DNA of 64,000 nt from CAVUQH01 sp963774445 (GTDB lineage Bacteria; Myxococcota_A; Polyangia; Haliangiales; Haliangiaceae), in assembly GCA_963774445.1 (NCBI GenBank), contig CAVZFC010000002.1:1-64000 (forward strand), given 5' to 3'. Positions within the stretch are counted from its first letter, which is position 1, and every line of letters begins with the position of its first letter. Shown here piece after piece: positions 16,496 to 24,416 of this stretch. Under the pieces are notes generated by a model. The model was not told where the DNA came from and searched no databases. It worked only from the letters and a program-made list of their open reading frames with translations. Position numbers and translations under genes: made by a program.

Positions 16496-17520
16496 TTCTC
16501 GAGCTGGTCGACGAAGCCGTTGGTGCCGGCGCCGGGCTCGAGGCCGCGTGCCAGACGCTGGGCATCAGCGGCCGCACCGTGCAGCGCTGGCAAACGCAGG
16601 GCGGCGGCCAGGACCGTCGGTACGGACCGAAGCGCGCACCGGCCAATAAGCTCTCCGACGCTGAGAAACGCCAGATCGTGGCGGTCGCAAACTCTCCCGA
16701 GTACCGCGATCTGTCGCCCAAGCAGATCGTGCCGAAGCTGGCGGACCAAGGAATCTACATCGGGTCGGAGGCGAGCTTCTACCGCACGCTGCGCGAGCAG
16801 CAGCTCATCAATCACCGCGAGCGTTCGAAGCCGGCGTCGGCGCACCGACCCAGCGAGCACGTCGCGACCGGGCCGTGGCAAGTGGCGTCCTGGGACATCA
16901 CGTACCTCAAGTCTCTGGTCGCCGGCCGCTTCTGGTACCTGTACCTGGTCATCGACGTGTGGAGCCGCAAGATCATCGGCTGGGAGGTCCACGAGACCGA
17001 GTGCAAGGAGCTGTCCTCCGAGCTTGTCCAGAGCATCGCCGCCGACGCCGACGTGGACCTGGCCGGCTGGGTGCTGCACGCGGACAACGGCGGCCCGATG
17101 AAGGGCTCGACGATGGTGGCGACGCTCCAGCGGCTCGGCGTCATCGCGTCGTTTTCCCGGCCACACGTGTCCGACGACAACCCGTTTTCCGAGGCGCTGT
17201 TCCGGACGCTCAAGTACCGGCCTGGCTATCCGACCGGCGGCTTCGCGACGCTCGAGGACGCGCGCGCATGGGTCGAGGGATTCGTGCGCTGGTACAACAC
17301 CGAGCATCTGCACAGCGGCATCCGCTACACCACGCCCGACGACCGGCACAGCGGCCGCGACGTCGAGATCCTCGCCAACCGCCGCCGCGTCTACCACCAG
17401 GCGCGGCGGCGGAACCCGAGCCGCTGGTCGCGTCAGACGCGCAACTGGGAACGCGTCAACGTCGTGGTCCTCAACCCCGAGACGAAGGAGCAAATCGCTC
17501 AGGAAACGATCGCCGCGTGA
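16492..17520 (+). CDS. IS3-family OrfB (DDE integrase domain)
   Basis: The catalytic part of the transposase, up to 342 residues if started at GTG 16492 (overlapping the orfA stop as GTGA) or made as an OrfAB fusion by -1 frameshifting at the A run. Visible rve signatures are ASWDITYLKS (first Asp), VLHADNGGPMKG (second Asp) and NPFSEALFRTLKYRP (Glu). A HTH_21-like segment, SFYRTLREQQLI, precedes the core. All three acidic residues are present, so activity is possible. Confidence 0.9.
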   Translation: MILELVDEAVGAGAGLEAACQTLGISGRTVQRWQTQGGGQDRRYGPKRAPANKLSDAEKRQIVAVANSPEYRDLSPKQIVPKLADQGIYIGSEASFYRTLREQQLINHRERSKPASAHRPSEHVATGPWQVASWDITYLKSLVAGRFWYLYLVIDVWSRKIIGWEVHETECKELSSELVQSIAADADVDLAGWVLHADNGGPMKGSTMVATLQRLGVIASFSRPHVSDDNPFSEALFRTLKYRPGYPTGGFATLEDARAWVEGFVRWYNTEHLHSGIRYTTPDDRHSGRDVEILANRRRVYHQARRRNPSRWSRQTRNWERVNVVVLNPETKEQIAQETIAA

Positions 17521-17880
17521 TCAAACTATTTCGCGACAACTAACTTGAAACCCACCGCGATCGCCGACGTGCCCCGGTGGTCGCAGGATCAGCGCGACCG
17601 GTGGGTCACACGAGCCAAGACAGCCCTGCACAAGGGCGACACCGACCGGGTGGTCGAACTGATCGACGAGCTTGCCGTCGGTCGCCGCGCCAAACAGGTC
17701 GCAACCCACCGCGACTACTTCGTCCGCAACCACCACCGCATGCAGTACGCCGCATTCAAGCGGCAGCACCTCCCGCTCGGCAGTGGCGCCGTCGAAAGCG
17801 CCGTCCGCCGCGTCATCAACCAACGGCTCAAGGCGTGCGGCACCTTCTGGCTCGAAGACAGCGCCGAGGGCATGCTCCTG

Positions 17881-19355
17881 CATCCGTGTTCGGTTAACGG
17901 CGCTTCCGGAGCAATCTCGATCGGTTAGCGCCGCGGCGATCTGATCGTCAGGCGCGGCCAGCACCGGGAAGTTGCAAGTGGGCCATCGGTTCGATCTGTT
18001 TCGCGTTGCTAGACCCGAAACCGATCGAGGAGAACCGTGACCCACCGCAAGACTATCGACTTCCGCTCGCAGCTGACAAGCCTTTTTCCGGACTCGATGA
18101 TCGAGGCGCTGGCGCGCGAGACCGGCGCACTGCAGCGCGAGCGCAAGATCGGGATCACGGCCTTCGTCTGGACCCTGATCCTGGGTTTCGGCGGTGGCGC
18201 GGAGCGCACGCTGTCGGGGTTGCGCCGTGCGTTCGAGCGCGCCTCGGGCACGTACGTGGTAGCGTCGGCCTTCTACGACCGGTTCAACGCGCGGCTGGTC
18301 AAGCTTCTGCGTCGGCTGGTCAACTACGCCATCGCGCAGCGGCAGGAGCCGACCGGGCCGTTGCGCGGGATCCTGGCCGACTTTCGCGATGTAATCGCCG
18401 CCGACGCGACGGTGATCCGCCTGCACGAGCTTTTGGCCGGCGTTTTCCCCGGCTGCCGGACCAATCACACGAAGGCGGCCGTCAAACTCCACGCGGTCAT
18501 GAGCGTCGGCGCCGCCGGGCCGCGCAAGCTCACGGTCACGTCCGAGCGCACGCACGACATCACCACGCTGCGGATCGGACCATGGGTGAAGCAGCGGTTG
18601 CTGGTCTTCGACCTCGCGTTCTTCAAGTACCAGCTGTTCTCCCGCATCCGCCGCAACGGCGGCTTCTTCGTGGCACGGCTCAAGCAGAGCGCCAACCCGC
18701 GCATCGTCGCGATGCACCGCGGCAGCGCGTGCGACCTCATCGGCGAACGCATCCATGATGTCGTGCCCTTCCTCAAGCGGCGCGTGCTCGATGTCGAGGT
18801 CGAGGCCACGTTCCCCGGTCGAGTCTACGCCGGCCGCCAGCGGAAGCGAACCGAGCGCTTCCGCGTCGTCGGGGTCCGCAATCGCGAGACCCGCGAGTAC
18901 CACCTGTACATCACCAACGTCGGTCCCGATCGACTCGACCCCGACGACCTGGCCGCCGTCTATGCCGCACGCTGGCTCATCGAGCTCTTCTTCCGCGAGC
19001 TCAAGCGCCGCTATCGCGCCGACGAGATGCCCTCGCGCAAGCGCGCCGTCGTCGAGGCTCTGCTGTACGCCTCCATCCTTACCTTCCTAGCCAGTCGAGC
19101 GATCCTCGCAGAGGTTCGCCGTCGGCTCCGCGCGACCGAACGATCCGTTCCAGACGAGCGCTGGTCCGTCCTTTTCGCCGACGTCGCCGCCGACCTACTC
19201 CTGGTCGTCACCCGGCGCACCCAACTCGCCCGACTGCTCGCCGAGCAGGCTACGCACCTACTCCTCGCAGAGGCGCGAGATCCCAACAGACGCCGCAGAA
19301 AGCTGCAACAACGCGCGGAGGAGCCCCGCCGATGACGCTTGTCCGATCACGAATG
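17881..19355 (+). mobile_element. IS4-family insertion sequence with 10-bp target duplication
   Basis: A 1475-bp element flanked by direct repeats CATGCTCCTG at 17871-17880 and 19356-19365. Its ends are imperfect inverted repeats (CATCCGTGTTCGG on the left, CATTCGTGATCGG on the complement of the right). One transposase gene fills it. The intact target duplication shows simple insertion into the older transposase gene. Confidence 0.9.
18037..19335 (+). CDS. IS4-family transposase
   Basis: A 432-residue DDE transposase. Catalytic features are IAADATVIRLHELLAG (first Asp region), a central SERTHDITTLRIGP with VFDLAFFKY, and the Y-(2)-R-(3)-E-(6)-K type signature AARWLIELFFRELKRRY with the catalytic Glu. 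Length and layout match full IS4 transposases, and nothing appears broken. Start at GTG 18037. Confidence 0.9.
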   Translation: MTHRKTIDFRSQLTSLFPDSMIEALARETGALQRERKIGITAFVWTLILGFGGGAERTLSGLRRAFERASGTYVVASAFYDRFNARLVKLLRRLVNYAIAQRQEPTGPLRGILADFRDVIAADATVIRLHELLAGVFPGCRTNHTKAAVKLHAVMSVGAAGPRKLTVTSERTHDITTLRIGPWVKQRLLVFDLAFFKYQLFSRIRRNGGFFVARLKQSANPRIVAMHRGSACDLIGERIHDVVPFLKRRVLDVEVEATFPGRVYAGRQRKRTERFRVVGVRNRETREYHLYITNVGPDRLDPDDLAAVYAARWLIELFFRELKRRYRADEMPSRKRAVVEALLYASILTFLASRAILAEVRRRLRATERSVPDERWSVLFADVAADLLLVVTRRTQLARLLAEQATHLLLAEARDPNRRRRKLQQRAEEPRR

Positions 19356-19455
19356 CATGCTCCTGTTACGCAGCTACCTCAAGTGTGGCCGCTTCGATGA
19401 CCTCATCGACTGGTCGCTCGCCAGCGCTGCTGCATGGTGGCCCGCTGCGACCCAC

Positions 19456-19538
19456 GCGCGCGATCTTGACCGAGGCCCGCTGCTTCACGCCGAGAACATC
19501 AATGCCTGACATCCGGACCCCTTTGGCCCACCGCACCC
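19456..19538 (-). repeat. 83-bp inverted repeat, right copy
   Basis: The complement of this stretch is identical to 14209-14291. It is read on the minus strand as part of the toxin N-terminus fragment at 19456-19647, in the same frame as in the left copy. Confidence 0.9.
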
Positions 19539-19647
19539 CGTAGCGGCTGCGGTCGCCCTGGGGAAGCGGGGCGGGCTGGTCGGCCGAGCGGCCTTCCGGG
19601 AGCGTTAGCGTCTCGTCGGGGTTTGCCTGCTTTTCGGGTTCATCCAT
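19456..19647 (-). pseudogene. N-terminal fragment of a polymorphic toxin gene
   Basis: Reading minus from ATG 19647 the protein begins MDEPEKQANPDETLTLPEGR, is Pro/Gln-rich, then reaches YGVRWAKGVRMSGIDVLG, which matches the toxin at 14211. After the repeat the frame continues only as antisense of a transposase fragment. So this piece holds the native start of the toxin family, while the left locus holds the body and nuclease domain. Inversion of 14209-19538 would fuse them in frame. Confidence 0.75.
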
Positions 19648-19664
19648 TGTCGAGGGTCTTGATA

Positions 19665-19708
19665 GCCGAAAAGAAACGACGGCGCTGCCGGGAAAAGCAG
19701 CGCCGTCG
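19665..19708 (-). terminator. Rho-independent terminator
   Basis: A 12-bp perfect stem (CGACGGCGCTGC at 19677-19688 with GCAGCGCCGTCG at 19697-19708) followed on the minus strand by TTTCTTTTC. It ends the minus-strand unit whose last gene stops at 19729. Confidence 0.9.
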
Positions 19709-19728
19709 CAATCGCGTCGAATTCAGAA

Positions 19729-20595
19729 CTAGGGCGCGGGGAACTGGGCCGGTCCACAGGTTCCGGCGTTCTTCGCGGCCATGGTCAGGTCGTAGAAGTT
19801 CTGCAGCTTCTGGTAGTACGGGTCGTTGGTGCCCGACTGGAAGGTCGGGTGGTTATTGTCGCCGTTCGACTTCGTCGTGATCTTGTCGTAGGCCGGCATG
19901 ACCTTGCCGCCGCTCACGGTGAAGAAGCCGGTGATGAAGACCTCGTAGCGGTTGCGCGCGAACATGGTGTCACTGTCGGTGTTCGTGTCGAACTGCTTGA
20001 GGCCGGCGCCGTGACAGGAGGAGCACACGGTGCCGCCCTCGGCGGGCTTCTGCGACCAGTCGCCCATTCCGGCCGCATTCCAGTTGTCGAGCGTCATGCA
20101 ACCCGACCACTCGGCGAGGGGATCGCCGGGGGGAGTGTTGCCGGGATCGTCGAGACCGCGCTCGTCACGCTCGGCCAGCATCCAGTCGGTGATGGCCTGC
20201 TTCTGGGCCGCGGTCCAGGGCGGGAGGCCCGAGTGCGTGGTCGCCAGATGCGAGATCAGGCTGGCCAGAGACGGATCGAAGTTGCCCGTGACCTCGGGGG
20301 TTGCGACAACCGAGGCGTACCAGGTGGTGTCGTCGCCAGTGCCGAGGAACTTGGGCGGGTAGGTGCCGGGACCGGCGTGGCAAGCGGCGTCGTTGCAGTT
20401 GGTCAAGAGCGGCTTGACCGTGTTGTTGAACATCTTCTCGGCCGCCCCCGGAGGAGTGTTGTTGCCGCCGGCGTCGGGTCCGCCACCGGGCGGGGTGATG
20501 CCGGGGTCGCCGCTGGGGTCCAGGATTCCGGAGCAGCCGGCCGAAGCCGCCAGAAGAAACGTTCCGAGTACTGCGATGAGGCTGCGCGGTTTCAT
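19729..20595 (-). CDS. c-type cytochrome lipoprotein (paralogue 2)
   Basis: A 288-residue lipoprotein starting MKPRSLIAVLGTFLLAASAGC. After a Gly/Pro linker it has two heme-type motifs: CNDAACH, an unusual CX4CH, and CSSCH, a standard CxxCH, so it may carry two c-type hemes outside the inner membrane. It is about 40% alike by eye to the gene upstream (shared FNNTVKPLL/FDTNVKPLL, TYPPKFLG/TYPLKFLG, LQNFYDLTMA, AGTCGPAQFP). ATG 20595 is preferred since the signal peptide begins there. Role unknown; electron transfer at the outer membrane is possible. Confidence 0.75.
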   Translation of the reverse strand: MKPRSLIAVLGTFLLAASAGCSGILDPSGDPGITPPGGGPDAGGNNTPPGAAEKMFNNTVKPLLTNCNDAACHAGPGTYPPKFLGTGDDTTWYASVVATPEVTGNFDPSLASLISHLATTHSGLPPWTAAQKQAITDWMLAERDERGLDDPGNTPPGDPLAEWSGCMTLDNWNAAGMGDWSQKPAEGGTVCSSCHGAGLKQFDTNTDSDTMFARNRYEVFITGFFTVSGGKVMPAYDKITTKSNGDNNHPTFQSGTNDPYYQKLQNFYDLTMAAKNAGTCGPAQFPAP

Positions 20596-20711
20596 GGTGG
20601 TGTGGCTGTTCTTGCTTCCGGGCGGGGGTCCCGCCGCCCGAAGGCGGCGGGACTGTAGGGAGGAGGGAAGGGAACGCGCGCCGCAGCCGAGGCCGCGGCG
20701 CGCGGGGTTTC

Positions 20712-21620
20712 TCAGAGCTGCGGGAACTGTGCGGGTCCGCACTGACCTGCCGCCTTGGTGGCCATGGTCAGGTCGTAGAAGTTCTGCAGGTACTGGAAGT
20801 ACTGGTCATTGGGATCGACGTTGAAGCGCTGGTGCAGGGTCGAGCCGTTGCCCATGCGCATGATCTTGTCGGTCGCCGGGATGACCTTGACGGTTCCGTC
20901 CAGCTCCGTCTCAACGGTGAAGAAGCTGATGATGAACAGTTGGTACTGGTTCATCTGGAACATGGTGTCGTTGGTGTTGTTGGTGTTGAAGCGGTACGCA
21001 CCCTGGTCGTGGCATTGCGAGCACTGCTCGCCGTTGTTGGTCCGCTTGTTCGCCCATTCGCCCATCTGGGCCTGATCCCAGTTGGTCTTCAGCATGCAGC
21101 CCGACCATTCGGCCAGGGCAGCAACCGAGTCCGTCGGCGGCGGCGGGTCGCCGGTGCCGGGGTCGATCGGGTCGAGGTTGCGGTCAACACGCTCTTGCAG
21201 GAGCCACTCGGTGATCGCGGCCGACTGGGTGTCGGTCCACGCGGGCTGGGTTTGGTGCGGCTCGGCCAGCTTGTTGATCAGGGAGGCGAGCGTGGGCTCG
21301 AATCCGCCGGTCAACGACTGCTCCGCCGTGATGGTGTCGTACCAGGTGGTAGCGTCGGTACCGAGGAACTTAAGGGGATAAGTCCCGGTGCCGCCGTGGC
21401 AGGCTGCGTCGCCGCAGCTCGAGAGTAGAGGCTTCACGTTGGTGTCGAACAGCTGCTGAGCGGCCGTCGGTTGGGGGTCTGGATTCGGGTTCGGGTTGGG
21501 GTCCGGATCCGGGGTCGGGTCCGGGGTCCCAGGGGGATTTGAATCCAGCCCACCCAAGCACCCCGTGGAGGCCGCCAGCATCATCGCCGCGAGAATCGCG
21601 AGTAGATTTTGCATTTTCAT
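20712..21620 (-). CDS. c-type cytochrome lipoprotein (paralogue 1)
   Basis: A 302-residue lipoprotein (MKMQNLLAILAAMMLAASTGC) with a Pro/Asp/Asn repeat linker (PDPTPDPDPNPNPNPDP). Two heme-binding motifs are seen: CGDAACH (CX4CH) and CSQCH (CxxCH), at the same places as in the downstream paralogue. It follows the MYXO-CTERM gene by about 39 bp on the same strand and precedes its paralogue by 116 bp, so the three may be co-expressed. The duplication is tandem. No enzyme domain is evident. Confidence 0.78.
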   Translation of the reverse strand: MKMQNLLAILAAMMLAASTGCLGGLDSNPPGTPDPTPDPDPNPNPNPDPQPTAAQQLFDTNVKPLLSSCGDAACHGGTGTYPLKFLGTDATTWYDTITAEQSLTGGFEPTLASLINKLAEPHQTQPAWTDTQSAAITEWLLQERVDRNLDPIDPGTGDPPPPTDSVAALAEWSGCMLKTNWDQAQMGEWANKRTNNGEQCSQCHDQGAYRFNTNNTNDTMFQMNQYQLFIISFFTVETELDGTVKVIPATDKIMRMGNGSTLHQRFNVDPNDQYFQYLQNFYDLTMATKAAGQCGPAQFPQL

Positions 21621-21659
21621 GGTCGGTGGTCTCCGTCGTTCGGGATGGATGGGGTGGGG

Positions 21660-23450
21660 TTAGTTGCGACGCCGACGGATGGCCAGGAGCGCGAGACCGA
21701 GGAAGGCCAGCGAGCCAGCACCACCAGAGGCGCCCGTGCTGCAGCCGCCGACGCCACTGGCGCCGCTGCCGCTGTTGTTGCCGGGGTCGGTCGGGTTGGT
21801 GGGGTCGGTCGGGGTCGTGGGGTTGTCCGGGTTGTTGTTCGGATCGGTGGGATCCGTGGTGCCCGGGTCGGTCGGGTCGGTCGTGGCCGGCTCGTCGATG
21901 ACGGTCGGGACCAGCACCAGTTCGAGGGCAAGCTTGTCCTCGGCGATGGTGGCGCCTTCGCGCATGCGGCGGGTGTTGGCCGGGACGGCGACGAAGTTCT
22001 TGACGTCGCTCATGTAGCCGCCGGTCACGTGGTAGCCCGGGTTCTTGATGCCGCTGAAGCAGCTGATGAAGTTACGACCCTGGGTGTTGGGGTTGTTGCC
22101 GTAGATGTTGGGCAGCCAGGCGTTGTCGATGGCGGCCTTCAGACCGACCTTCTGGATCGGGTTGATCATGCGGGTCGCGGCGTCGTACTTGACGAACTCG
22201 GCGGTCGCGAACGCGCCCGGCGAGCCGTTGACCGAATCCGACATGAGCATCGCAACCGACTGCTCCTGCCCGGTGGTGCCGTACTGGGTCTGGCAGATCG
22301 ACGCGTGGGTCGCGTCCGAGGCCGGGAACAGGTTGTCCTGCGCGACGTTCATGACGTCCACTCCGTCAGCCTTGAAGGTGAGCGCGACGGCCTTCAGCTG
22401 CGCGGTGCCCTTGCCGCGGCGGCGGCGCTGGGTGAGCATCTGGTAGTCGGCGATCGCCATGTTGGTCGGGGCGCCGGTCGCGTCGTTGATCGGGGCCATG
22501 CGCATCTGGGTGTAGTAGGTCCCGCCGTCGCGCTCGGCGATGTACTGGCGCCACATCAGGCGGGACTGGGCGTTCTCGCCCTGCTCGCCGTTGACGTCGT
22601 AGTTGACGCCGTAGCAGCGGACGCCCTTGTTGGGCGGCTGGGTGTTGCCAGCGGTGCCGCAGGCGACCACGAGGTTGGCGATCGTCGTCGGGATGATCGT
22701 CAGACGCGAACGCTCCTCGTTGGCTTCGATCGACAGGTCCCAGAGCTTCTTGATCGAGAAGGTGCCGTCGGTGTTCTTAGTGACCGAGGTGCCGGCCATC
22801 CACGCGTCGTCACGCCCGTTGCCGTTGCAGCCGTGGACGGAGGCCAGGTAGGCGGTGTCGCCGTCCGTCTGGACGATGGTCTCGGGCGACTCCGAGTGGG
22901 TCTCGGAGCAGTCGTCGTTGTTCTTCTGCATGATCTGGGTCATGTCCGACAGCGGGGTGCAGCCGGGACCAAAGACCTGCTGGTAGGTGCGCGCGCGGTT
23001 GTCGGGCGCGTAGTTGAAGGACACGACCGGCATGCCGAAGACCTTGCTCACGCGAATGTGGTTCGCGTTGCGGTAGCGGTTGCCGTTGAGGTTGGTGACG
23101 TACTTGAGCGTCGAAACCTGCGGGCCTGCCATCGGATCGAAGTTGATCTCGGCGCAGAGCATCTGCATCCGGTTGTTCGGCAGCTGGCCGTTGATTTCGT
23201 ACGTCGCCATCGTGAAGATCATGATGGTGCCGTCATCGCGCTGCATCAGAGCCGAGTGCTCCGAGCCCGGGTAGGCCTGATCGAGAGGGCGGTCACGGCC
23301 GTCGGTGCCGCGCCGGGTCCGGCCGGCGTTCTCGCCGTTCCGGATGAGGAGTGTTTGGACGTCCGAGTGAGTGCTTGCTGCTTGCGCCGCCGGAACGGCG
23401 AGCAGCAGGGCGATACCCGAGAGCATCATGCTGCGTAGATTGGGGGTCAT
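21660..23450 (-). CDS. Secreted protein with MYXO-CTERM sorting tail
   Basis: A 596-residue protein with a signal peptide (MTPNLRSMMLSGIALLLAVP, cut near AQA) and a C-terminal MYXO-CTERM signal: a Gly/Ser/Cys stretch (GVGGCSTGASGGAGS), a hydrophobic helix (LAFLGLALLAI) and RRRRN. Such tails direct processing by myxosortase and surface anchoring in myxobacteria. Before the tail is a Thr/Asp/Pro linker of about 50 residues. The large central domain (about 30-530) has no family I recognise; it has many Asn/Asp/Gly loops and scattered cysteines. It is first in a minus-strand unit with two cytochrome-type lipoproteins. Confidence 0.85.
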   Translation of the reverse strand: MTPNLRSMMLSGIALLLAVPAAQAASTHSDVQTLLIRNGENAGRTRRGTDGRDRPLDQAYPGSEHSALMQRDDGTIMIFTMATYEINGQLPNNRMQMLCAEINFDPMAGPQVSTLKYVTNLNGNRYRNANHIRVSKVFGMPVVSFNYAPDNRARTYQQVFGPGCTPLSDMTQIMQKNNDDCSETHSESPETIVQTDGDTAYLASVHGCNGNGRDDAWMAGTSVTKNTDGTFSIKKLWDLSIEANEERSRLTIIPTTIANLVVACGTAGNTQPPNKGVRCYGVNYDVNGEQGENAQSRLMWRQYIAERDGGTYYTQMRMAPINDATGAPTNMAIADYQMLTQRRRRGKGTAQLKAVALTFKADGVDVMNVAQDNLFPASDATHASICQTQYGTTGQEQSVAMLMSDSVNGSPGAFATAEFVKYDAATRMINPIQKVGLKAAIDNAWLPNIYGNNPNTQGRNFISCFSGIKNPGYHVTGGYMSDVKNFVAVPANTRRMREGATIAEDKLALELVLVPTVIDEPATTDPTDPGTTDPTDPNNNPDNPTTPTDPTNPTDPGNNSGSGASGVGGCSTGASGGAGSLAFLGLALLAIRRRRN

Positions 23451-23763
23451 GTTTCCCTTGCCTCCTGTGGAACCCGGCGATGGGTGGGGAGAGTGAGCGG
23501 TGCAGTGACGAGGGGGCTTAGTGCAACGGTTGTGCCGGGGACCTCCCCCTGTGTTTCAAGGCTGTTACAGGCGGGATCTGTGGGGAGATAGAGTCCCACG
23601 TGGGGAGGCCGGACCCGAGGTCATCCGTGGGGGCGGGCCCGTCATATGACGGGATTTACCCGGATTCGATGACATCACCTTGTAATAGGCGTGCAATCAG
23701 ATGGCCTGATTGGAACCCGCCCCTTGCCTGGGGCGAGCTCCCCCGGTATCACGGGAGCTGGAG
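23451..23763. other. Divergent intergenic region
   Basis: These 313 bp separate the MYXO-CTERM gene (minus) from the gene at 23764 (plus) and must hold both promoters. No gene is visible. Two palindromes stand out: CCCACGTGGG at 23595-23604 and a 16-bp one listed separately. Confidence 0.6.
23638..23653. promoter_or_regulatory. 16-bp perfect palindrome, candidate operator
   Basis: CCCGTCATATGACGGG is a perfect palindrome in the divergent intergenic region, about 110 bp before the start at 23764 and 190 bp before the start at 23450. The size and symmetry fit a dimeric regulator site. No regulator is assigned. Confidence 0.4.
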
Positions 23764-24375
23764 ATGAACCGTTGGGCCCTCGTCGCGCTGGGAGCCGGAG
23801 TCACTGCCGCCATCGTGGCACTGCTGTGGGAGATCCACTCCGATCCACCTACACCTGACACCCCGGTGGTCGCCGCGAAGGCGGCCGCGCCCGCGCCGGG
23901 CTCACGACAGGTTCCGCCCCCGCGCGCCCCGCTCCCCAGGAAAGCCCCCACAGCTGATCCGCCGGCCGCGCCCGACGTTGCCAACATGACGGAGGAGGAG
24001 CGTCTGGCCCATGCGCAGAAGGTTCACCGGGAATCCCTCCTCATTGGCGGGGATGTCCCGCAGCACGTCATGAAAGCGGCGGCGACCTGCTACCACGGCG
24101 AGTCGGGCCAGTACGAACGGGTCCATCTCAAGTACAAGCTCCACTTCCACAGCGGGACCGCGACCCTGTCCGATGTGACCTTTGTCTCGAGCGAGTGGCA
24201 CAACCCGCGTATGGAGCAGTGCGTCATCCGCGTGATGCAGAACCTCACTTGGCAGGACGAGAGCGCTCCCGAGCTCGACACGGACATGCAGGCCGACATG
24301 TCGATCCTCGACCTGGCCAAGCGCAACCAGCCGATGCCGACCGACGACAGCGCCAACGAGCCGGACGACAACTAG
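23764..24375 (+). CDS. Membrane-anchored protein with AgmX/TonB-C-like domain
   Basis: A 203-residue protein: an N-terminal membrane helix (MNRWALVALGAGVTAAIVAL), a Pro/Ala-rich periplasmic linker and a C-terminal domain with VHLKYKLHFHSGTATLSDVT and CVIRVMQNLTW. The last part resembles the AgmX/PglI C-terminal module common in myxobacterial motility and envelope proteins. ATG 23764 is preferred over 23710 because GGGAGCTGGAG lies just upstream and the membrane helix begins there. It ends with an acidic tail. Function not known. Confidence 0.65.
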   Translation: MNRWALVALGAGVTAAIVALLWEIHSDPPTPDTPVVAAKAAAPAPGSRQVPPPRAPLPRKAPTADPPAAPDVANMTEEERLAHAQKVHRESLLIGGDVPQHVMKAAATCYHGESGQYERVHLKYKLHFHSGTATLSDVTFVSSEWHNPRMEQCVIRVMQNLTWQDESAPELDTDMQADMSILDLAKRNQPMPTDDSANEPDDN

Positions 24376-24416
24376 GGAGAGCTGTCACCAGGTGGGGGCC
24401 TAGCCCCCAGGGCCAC

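Larger units (their letters stand above)
15779..17542 (+). mobile_element. IS3-family insertion sequence
   Basis: An 11-bp perfect terminal inverted repeat, TAGTTGTCGCG at 15779-15789 and its complement at 17532-17542, brackets an orfA/orfB pair. I see no clear target duplication. The left end interrupts the Imm22-like gene; the right end abuts a 5'-truncated transposase fragment. Confidence 0.75.
17543..19455 (+). pseudogene. Transposase fragment split by a nested IS4-family element
   Basis: The first piece (17543-17880) encodes LPLGSGAVESAVRRVINQRL and AEGML; the second (19366-19455) continues in frame as LRSYLKCGRFDDLIDWSLAS. Joined across the IS4 element they give the C-terminal region of a DDE transposase, perhaps of the ISKra4/ISLre2 type (family uncertain). 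The 5' part is lost at the IS3 boundary and the 3' end runs straight into the 83-bp toxin repeat. It is a dead fragment. Confidence 0.7.

Noticed and set aside
11364..19650. Prophage or genomic island with an integrase
   Set aside because: Only insertion sequences, a toxin locus and gene fragments are seen; there are no phage structural genes, integrase or attachment sites.
21609..23438. Long open frame on the plus strand opposite the MYXO-CTERM gene
   Set aside because: The GC-rich third positions of the minus-strand gene create a long antisense frame; it has no domain and very biased composition, while the minus frame has a signal peptide and sorting tail.
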